A stretch of 64,000 bases of DNA from Lepiota brunneoincarnata (lineage: Eukaryota; Basidiomycota; Agaricomycetes; Agaricales; Agaricaceae). The notes beneath the pieces were generated by a model. The model was not told where the DNA came from, did not search any database, and worked only from the letters and a program-made list of their open reading frames with translations. Each line of letters starts with the position of its first letter. The stretch's first letter is position 1. This document shows, piece after piece, positions 56,979 to 64,000 of this stretch. Both the position numbers and the translations under genes were made by a program. The stretch covers positions 124,001 through 188,000 of the forward strand of contig JAEBUN010000052.1 in NCBI GenBank assembly GCA_023014365.1. Direction: 5' to 3'.

Positions 56979-57676
56979 TGTTATGATCCGTGCTCCTTCT
57001 GTATCCGAGGATAACTGGAGACGGCCTTCAATCACTCTACAAGGTGTCCGAGACGGTTGGCCTTATAGAGCTTAGTGGATCGCGCTCAATGAGATAACGA
57101 GGGAAGACGCCAAGTTAAGGCAGAGAGGTAAACGACCGCTGTTAACAAGATTAAAGCTTAGGGCTTTAATCTCTACTTGTACAGGCCTTATATACCTATG
57201 AGGTGCTATATACTCGTTATAGGTTACTTGGCTGTTCTACTGGTCGTCCGCAGTCCTGACCATGATGCACATCCTGGCTGATGGCATCCTAGTGTTATTT
57301 ATATTACAATGAGTCAGTACTCTTGCTACTGCTGTGCGATGTTCCATCGTTTTCCTCTGACTCATAATCTTCTTCTCCCAATTGTATCTCCATGGAGTCC
57401 TCTCCGTTCTCGCTCTCCATTCTCTCAGTGCTTCCATCCGTATCGGAGGTCGGGTCGGTTGATCCATGGTTATCTTCCTCGTCCTCGGGGTATTCCAATA
57501 TATCCTCCAAGGTTATCTCCATTCCTGCTTCTCTCGCCAGGTCCTGCATGGCGGTGTAATATTCCCCTTCCTCGTCTTCGTATTCTTGTGCCCATAGTTG
57601 GTCTGTAGTCTCCTGTACCCATCTTGTAAAGTCGAACAGTAGTTCTTGTTCCTCCCAGTCTGGACTGTTCATAACA
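56979..57676 (-). mobile_element. Solo LTR (LTR-C family) nested in LTR-B
   Basis: This 698-bp unit is TGTTATGA...TCATAACA with target duplication gagtt (56,974-56,978 and 57,677-57,681). It is nearly identical to 12,008-12,705. It carries TATATAAGG at 57,186-57,194 on the minus strand and the same stem-loop after it. Confidence 0.9.
57304..57672 (-). CDS. Acidic 122-residue ORF inside the LTR-C U3, second intact copy
   Basis: Same length and frame as 12,333-12,701, differing at a handful of residues (for example DWEE for DREE, LWAQ for LRAQ, QLGEED for QSGEED). Both copies keep the frame fully open from an ATG five bases into the LTR. This may reflect recent common ancestry more than selection. 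No known domain. Confidence 0.45.
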   Translation of the reverse strand: MNSPDWEEQELLFDFTRWVQETTDQLWAQEYEDEEGEYYTAMQDLAREAGMEITLEDILEYPEDEEDNHGSTDPTSDTDGSTERMESENGEDSMEIQLGEEDYESEENDGTSHSSSKSTDSL

Positions 57677-60600
57677 GAGTTACATACGAAGAACCTTTAC
57701 ACTTGACCAAATCAGTGGGCTTATCAAATCACACTATTATTAACAACGTGTGAATACATCAGTGATTGTTGATCAACTCGAGCTAGTGACTAGTGATCAG
57801 TGTGTCACTGATACTATTGACTCTACTCAGTTCAACAAAATACACTTCTCTTAGCTTCTGGACATTGTTGGCCTCACCAAGCACAGAATGTGACTGCTGA
57901 TGAAGCTCCATCGCTTTCTGAAAAGACGACTTGGCTTTGTCTAGCCGAGACTGTCGCAAATTTACCTCTCCCAGCTTCTGGACACTGTTGGCCTCACCAA
58001 TCACAGAATGTGACTGCTGACAAAGTTCTACCACTTTCCTGAAGGACGACCCAGCCCTGGCTAGATTATCCCGTTGCATATACACTTCCCCCAGCTTCTG
58101 GACATCATTGGCCTCACCAAGCACAGAATGTGACTGTTGATGAAGCTCCATCGCTTTCTTGATAGACGACTCGGCTTCGTCTATCCTTTCCTGTCGCAAA
58201 TATACTTGGCCCAGCTTCTGGAGATTGTTGGCCTCCCCATGCACGTCATGCGACTGCTGATGAAGCTCCATCGCTTTCTTGAAGGACGATTCGGCTTTGT
58301 CTAGTTTATCACATTGCAAATACACTTCTCCAAGGTTCTGGATGTCGTTGGCCTCACCAAGCACAGAATGCGACTGCTGATGAAGCTCCATCACCCTTTT
58401 GAAAGATGACTCGGCTTCGGCTAGCCTATCCCATCGCAAGTGTACCTCTCCTGGCTTCTGGACATTGTTGGCCTCGCCGAGCATGGAATTCAACTGCTGA
58501 TAAAGCTCCATCGCTTTCTCGAAAGATGACTTGGCCTCGTCCAGCTTATTCCGTCGCATATACACTTCTCCCATGTTCTGGACAACATTAGGCCTCACCA
58601 TGCGGGTCGTGCAACTGCCGGTGAAGCTCCATTGCTTTCTTGAAAGATGACTTGGTCTCTTCTAGCTTATCCTGTCGCAAATACATTTCTCCTAGCTTCT
58701 GGGCATCGTAGGCCTAACCAAGCATGTCATGTGACTGTCGATGGAGCTCCATCGCTTTCTTGAAAGACACCTCGGCCTCGTCGAGCTCATTCCATCCCAA
58801 ATACACACGCAACAAGGCTGAAATGCATCGCGCATGTAAGTATGATGACCTAACCACCTCCTGTCGCAATGCCAGGTTGATGATCTCCGAAGTGGGATTG
58901 CCCATATAAAGGCACCAGAGGGTATAATTAATGGCAGCGTGGATAATCTTCTCATCCACACAGTCTGTCTTCAGTGCCCCCGTGAACACCAAGTGTACAT
59001 TGAGGAGTTTAGGTGGGATTATATTGTGACCAGCAGGATCTGAATAATTCGCAAAATGATTCATCATCTCGGCATAGAAGGGGCTTAAGCAGCTATTGAG
59101 AGAACAATTCATCCCCATCTTCATGCCAAACTCCCAGATTGGCACAAGCATTCGATATCTGAGGTTTCCCCCAATTTCATTGACATAGATGAGTGATACA
59201 TGTTGCAGGGACACCAGTGTCTCCTGAAGACAGACTGTTGCCGGTAAGTGGGTTTAGAGTTCATCAATAGCCTCCCGCCAACACAGGAACCCATCTGGAA
59301 GGCCTGATAGCATGGTAAAGATCAGGATAGCATTTGGATCTGCCTGCATACGTGGACTGTGCACTGACAGATGGATAGATATGTTGAGATTGGATAGGTG
59401 GTTCTTGGTGCCCATCGCTATGGCCCTTGTCTGCATCTGCTCCCACTGGACCCACAGGGATTCAGAGCTCTTATTCCCTTCTTGTAGTTGAGCAATGATA
59501 AGTTTGATGGCCAGCGGTATCCCATTGGCAACTTGGACCAACTTTTTGGTGAACTTGTCCACTAGCACTTGACAATTTTCAAGTATGAATCAACAGTGCT
59601 TAGTTTCTTCAGGGGTGGGAGCAAAGGCTTGGACTGGGCAACTCCAGAAAGATGCTGGGTACCCTGCATGGTCATAATGATCACAAGGTTTGGTACATGA
59701 TCAAGGTGAGATAAGGAGTCCTCTATGTCCCATTGGATCGCCTTGTCCTCCCAAATGGTCTTGAAATTGTCCAAGCATAGGATGGTACTTGCATGAAACC
59801 AAGATAGAACAATGTTGATCAAGCGTTTATTATGTTTGGAAGGTGGGATACACAGCACATTAGCAATTTCCTGAATCAGGCCAGATAATGATGTGATTGC
59901 CCTGCAGGAGACAAAGTACTGCAAAAGGTATTGCTCAATCACTGCATGGTCATGTATAGTAGTGAGACTGAGTGTCGTTTTACCCATCCCAACAGCCCCT
60001 AAGATTGTGACCTGCAGTGATGGGTCATTGAGCAGTGTTCCAATGACCATGGATTTCTCTTCATCTCTCCCAATCATCTGATCAGGACAAGTAAAGGGCT
60101 TGTAGAGAGTACTGGATGGGGCAGGGGGGGGAGGGTGGGGAGGGGAAGTGTGAGGGCACTGGATACAGATAGAATGAGGTTTGTTGTACCTGGCTGGACC
60201 TGAAGATGCTCAAGTAGATTGAGATGGATTGACAAGCTTGAGTAGGAGTCTGGTCTGTAGAGGTTGAATGTAGACAAGCAATATGAATAGGATCCCAGAC
60301 ATACATTGAAATTTGCATGGATGCTATCAATGAGACAGTCATACTTGGCCAGAGTCTCAATCCTTGAATTCCAATTTATCCACTTGCTAAATTTCCCCTG
60401 CACACCTTTTGATACCTCCGTCATGAGTGTGCAGTAGATTTTTTCAAGGAGACTGAGTGGTGGATCAGCCAATCCACAAAGAGGAAAAAGAGATTGGGTG
60501 GTGTTACCAGTTATACTCTCCTAATTTCTCCTCTGTGTCCTTCAGCTGGTTCCTGTTTGGTGATGCAGCAACTTGGCACAGGCCATTGAGAATGACCTTT

Positions 60601-60970
60601 GACCTGCCCAGTATCTTCTCGATGAGTTCCTGAGACCAATCCTTTTTGGTTTGTATTTCCTGTTATGTCACTGCTGTTAGATGAACCTTCGGGTTCAAGT
60701 AAGTTTGTGCATCTCTCTGATCTTGATAATTTGAAGCAAAATTCCTGGAAAGGCTTTCACATATGGCACATCCTTGAACAGTTCTCCAACCTCCTTTGCA
60801 ATCTTTGATACAGTATCGGTTAGATTAACGGTGGTGGAGATGATGAGCTCAGAGTTCAATGTCGGTGGATTGGCCAAGGGTAGAAAGGGATCAGGCGTCG
60901 CAGGTGATCCGTCAACGGCCATGGCTGCTGCTGAGGCGTGCCCGACAACAGCACGCTGGGTGGAGGTCAT

Positions 60971-61169
60971 GGCTTGAGTTCTCAGGCACCATTAATATCA
61001 CTTCATAGTGTTCTACAGCAACCATCTTCCCACGGGATCTGGGGCATGCGTGGAAAATGACTTGGGAGGTGGTGTCGGTGGTTGTCAAATGACGGCTGTG
61101 GGAACGGAAACCGCGAATCCAGTGGTTGTTCGCCATCAGCGAGAATTCGAGGCGCGTGACGTCACACCG
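60971..61169. other. Upstream region of the NLR pseudogene
   Basis: The first bases resemble the upstream region of the intact NLR (34,444 onward: ctcaagccatg context and ccattaat). No gene seen. Confidence 0.35.
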
Positions 61170-62010
61170 GCACGTGGCTTGACCATCCTCTCGAGCGGTA
61201 TTGTTGAGATCTGAGAGGCGCAATGCAAATATCATCGCCAACTCGAAGAAACTCCACACGACTCCCTGTGTTTGTCAAACAGCATGCCTGTTCAACCACA
61301 TCCAGCAACTCGATGCTGAACAGGATATGGGCGCCAGCGCCAGGGTTGATGGGTCGACGCGCTTGACGATGAGCTGAGGGTGAAAGTACCGCACATCCAT
61401 CCAGTGACTGAGTTGGCGAGCACATGCTGCAAGTGTCACGATAGCCCCCCCTCCTATTCCCCCGCGTCTCGGGTGAGTATTTCCTTCCTGAACGGTAGCT
61501 GTCCCGTGCTAATTCGCCCCCCCTTGTTGGTTTTGTTGAAGCCGTCTCCCACGATGCTGACCACGACTGTACCATGCACATCATCAGCGACCTCGGTACA
61601 TCGACTCTGCTATCCATGTTGGGATGTTACGCCCTCACTATTTATCTGCTGCGGGCCACTGGCTGCGAAGGCGCACCTTGATTTTTGGTTGTCAAACAGG
61701 ACTTGAAGCCACCAATCTAGACAAAGGTGTTGCATGTCGAAACCACACTCTAGCCACCCCAGATAAGTGTTCGTTCCAAGTACAAGTGTTTCTTACTAAC
61801 CTGCTCTTCCGTTCACCTTGTAAAGAGCCTCTACAACCACCCGGGCTTCTGACCACCGCCTCATCGTCCCCGCATATACCATCATTACCAACTCTCGCTT
61901 AAACTCGGTCAACCGAAAATCATATGGACCAGGGAGTTTGGATAGACTGCGATCGGGGTACATATGACTGTCGTCTCCAGACAACTCCACAAGAGGTTCC
62001 GATGACATAC
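61170..62010. repeat. Duplicated block Y, unit 2
   Basis: This is the counterpart of 48,600-49,510. On the minus strand a longer frame survives here (61,796-62,041) with MSSEPLVELSGDDSHMYPDR and ELVMMVYAGTMRRW. The matching frame of unit 1 is broken, which suggests a gene that decayed faster in unit 1. The product is unknown. Confidence 0.6.
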
Positions 62011-62352
62011 TGGATCCTCCTTCACTACACATCCATAGCATCGGAATGAGACCGCCACTTGCTTTACACTCGGGGCCGCGGTGTCTTCCTTGGTTCTATT
62101 TCCCACCATCAGCTAGGAAACTCGCATCTGCCATTTATTCCATAATTCGATACATCAATCAAGGCTCTTTGGCGTGTGTTCCCCTACCCAGTGATTTATG
62201 GAGCGTTCGGCATTATGAGGGTATTTGTGACAAACCAATTGATACATGAGGCATTGCAATGTACGCGAACATATCTGCGGCATCACCAAAATACAAGGAA
62301 GAGCTACTCGACTCGTAGAAAAGGTCGCAATGTGGTATGTAAACTCATGCTA

Positions 62353-64000
62353 TCACACACCGTAGTGTACAAAGGGTACCCAGGAATCAAATGAATTATG
62401 GCTCGACTTTCGCAACTTGTCTATAGCTTCATGCAGCGCCAGTGCTGCTCGTTCACTGTTTGGCTCTCCCCCAAAAAGAAGGCTCTCGTAGACCCTCTCA
62501 GCGATTACCGGGGCCGCTTCATCAGGGATTGACCACATCGTCCCAATGATACTACGATATCCTGCTCCTAGCATCGCGCCAGTAATATGCACGGCCTCGT
62601 CCAATGCTTTCTCGTCTCCAGTCGCTGTTTCGCAAGCCGACAAGAACGCAAGGTCAGCATTGGCAAACGGCTTCGCAATGATGTCAGTGATTGCCAAACG
62701 CCGGTCATGGAGGCAAAAACCACTCCGTGTGGGCTCTTGCACGTCCTGGATGGCATGGCATGCGAGGTGGATCCAGCTGCTGCTCGCCATGCGAGTCAGC
62801 ACCCTCTCTCCCGTTGCCTGCTCGTTCCGAAGCACTTCAAACTTCCATCCCCTGTCACTAGAGAAAAGCCCCGTTATCTTCGCTATTTCCGTATCAGCGC
62901 CCGGAAGAGCGCTTTGACCTGGTGTGTCGGTCATGGCAATACCGACAAGTTGATTGAACGGCCGTGGTTTCACTGCTCTTGCCTCGAGCAGGGCGTTGAC
63001 TGTCGGTGTGTATGAAGAGACAGCAAAGTTGAAAATTCCATCCATTCTGGTTCCGACCTTGCGGCAGGCGGCGTGAAGTGGAAGGAAGGTGAGGGGGCCT
63101 GTCGGACACCACCAAATATGAGGAAGGTTCATGGCGTCGGATCCGGTTACCTGCGAACCGATGTCAGCGAGTGTATTCATAATTAGGAGCGAGCAACTCT
63201 TACCGCCAAACCCAAGCCTCGAAGAATGGGATCTACGATAACCGAATAGATCCTCTCGAGAACCCCCGCCATACGCGGTCCACTTACTGGGACTGGGGCA
63301 CCAGCACGGTCTGTCCATCTCTGAGCATGACGAGGGTTTGCGAGATACTGTCTCATTGATTTCCGCATATTCTCCACGTCCTCGTAACGAAGGTTATTTA
63401 ACGGGATATGGAGTACTTTGTCTCTGCCTTGCTCGAGCACCAGTGCGTCGCAGCGGAGCTGATGGGCGTTGATGACAACGATAGGACCGGAACTTGCGGC
63501 TTTCTTCAATACCGAGACTTTCTTGGGGAGAAGGAAGTCTTCAAAATCTGGAAGAGATCTGATCTTCTCCACGAGCGAATCCCACTTCTCCGCAAGGCGA
63601 TGGTGGCGTCGAGTTTCTTCCTCGAGTGAGATGTTGGCATTATCAGATAGGCTCATGGCGCGCCCTCGTGTGACAGCACTCTGGAGCTCTTGTGAGACTT
63701 GTGTGAACTCGATGCAGATGTCGGGGTGCGCTTGATGGAGGTCATGGATTGAGGCTCGGAGGCTGAGCAACTGGTTCCAGACAACCGAGCGTCCTTGTTC
63801 AAGCCACTCGAGCGCAAGATCTGAATGGCCGAAATCAAGAGCAAATGCAGCAGCCTCTCTCGGGATGTCACCAAGCTCTTTGAGCTGGGAGTGGCGTGTA
63901 TCGATGGGATCTCCAATCCAAGCAACTTGTGCGATGAGATCGATCGCTCGGCGATATGCGAATAATGCAGAAGGGGGATCCCGCTTTGCTTCTAAACGAG
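62353..64000 (-). CDS. TPR-CHAT protein, third gene (5' part beyond the window)
   Basis: The C-terminal exon 63150-62353 and the preceding exon from 63,204 to the window end are open in frame. The linker (RRAIDLIAQVAWIGDP, LEWLEQGRSVVWNQL) precedes the intron, which has the position and phase of the other two CHAT genes. The CHAT domain has PHIWWCPTGPLTFLPLHAAC, SSWIHLACHAIQD (catalytic His) and FLSACETATG (catalytic Cys). The end SFDSWVPFVHYGV is almost that of the 25 kb gene. The TPR array must lie beyond base 64,000. No damage is visible. Confidence 0.85.

Larger units (their letters stand above)
56797..57837. mobile_element. Solo LTR (LTR-B family, 338 bp without its insert)
   Basis: The unit begins TGTTAAA and ends TTCAACA and is flanked by the duplicated target aaata (56,792-56,796 and 57,838-57,842). 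The two halves of the target rejoin to cgcaaatacacttctc, exactly the TPR unit word of the host pseudogene. It contains an LTR-C solo LTR at 56,979-57,676. A fragment of the same family lies at 2,123-2,224. Confidence 0.88.
56062..60970 (-). pseudogene. NLR-like pseudogene (paralogue of the 31-34 kb gene), interrupted by nested LTRs
   Basis: The same layout as the NLR at 31,305-34,443 is visible: an N-terminal helical region from ATG 60,970 (NVSKIAKEV-type block), NB-ARC (GAVGMGKTT, ILCLDNFKT) and a longer 40-residue TPR array ending LLLLEQVRKHR. Lesions: the first intron donor reads AT instead of GT; a small deletion shifts frame near 59,575-59,590; CAA is TAA near 59,253; GAG is TAG at 58,714-58,716; one base is inserted near 58,590; and a 1,041-bp solo-LTR insertion lies at 56,797-57,837. 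CG dinucleotides of the intact gene are often TG or CA here, above all in 58.6-60.9 kb. Two TPR segments (56,062-56,793 and 57,843-58,600) remain open. Confidence 0.85.

Noticed and set aside
1..64000. CRISPR arrays, bacterial operons, riboswitches or ribosome binding sites
   Set aside because: The introns, protein families and LTR elements show nuclear eukaryotic (fungal) DNA; no such structures were seen.

Overview
The window looks like a gene-sparse, repeat-rich accessory region of a filamentous basidiomycete. Genes are broken by many introns of about 45-60 bp with consensus GT-AG (occasionally GC-AG) sites. The families present fit Agaricomycetes: FunK1-type kinase, a glutaminase-A-like ectoenzyme, NB-ARC/TPR and TPR/CHAT proteins, and DUF6533/DUF6534-type seven-helix membrane proteins. 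The mix recalls Cantharellales such as Rhizoctonia/Ceratobasidium, but that placement is inference from family content only.

Layout. 1-5 kb: the 3' part of a glutaminase-A-like gene (copy A), then a FunK1 kinase. 5-17 kb: almost gene-free and transposon-rich. It holds a complete 1,957-bp LTR element (9,702-11,658, minus strand) whose only ORF encodes a coiled-coil/KH-domain protein, a solo LTR nested inside another solo LTR (11,922-13,326), a dead DUF6533-type membrane protein and SINE-like repeats. 17.1-20.5 kb: a complete 16-exon glutaminase-A-like gene (copy B), paralogous to copy A. 21.1-22.5 kb: a basidiomycete-type Cys-rich, coiled-coil protein. 25-44.7 kb: a TPR-CHAT gene (minus), an NLR-like gene with a four-helix-bundle-like N-terminus, NB-ARC and TPRs (minus), a strongly CpG-depleted stretch with a dead DUF6534-type gene, and a second TPR-CHAT gene (plus) with a decayed 5' end. 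45-52 kb: a segmental duplication carrying two copies of a 58-residue secreted Cys-rich protein gene (minus strand, below usual ORF cut-offs) and a CHAT pseudogene. 53.6 kb: a GNAT acetyltransferase. 56-61 kb: an NLR pseudogene, paralogous to the first, with point lesions and a solo LTR that itself contains another solo LTR. 62.3 kb to the end: a third TPR-CHAT gene, cut by the window edge.

How it fits together. Receptor-like (NB-ARC/TPR, TPR-CHAT) genes, decayed copies, small secreted Cys-rich proteins and nested retroelements share about 40 kb. This is what a birth-and-death cluster of fungal recognition or cell-death genes would look like; function here is inference. The most striking single object is the KH-domain LTR element. 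Ten bases just inside its 5' LTR are complementary to ten bases that lie where its transcript should begin, about 30 nt after a TATA box. That is the arrangement of Tf1/sushi-type self-primed retrotransposons, here attached to a KH protein instead of a recognisable gag or pol.
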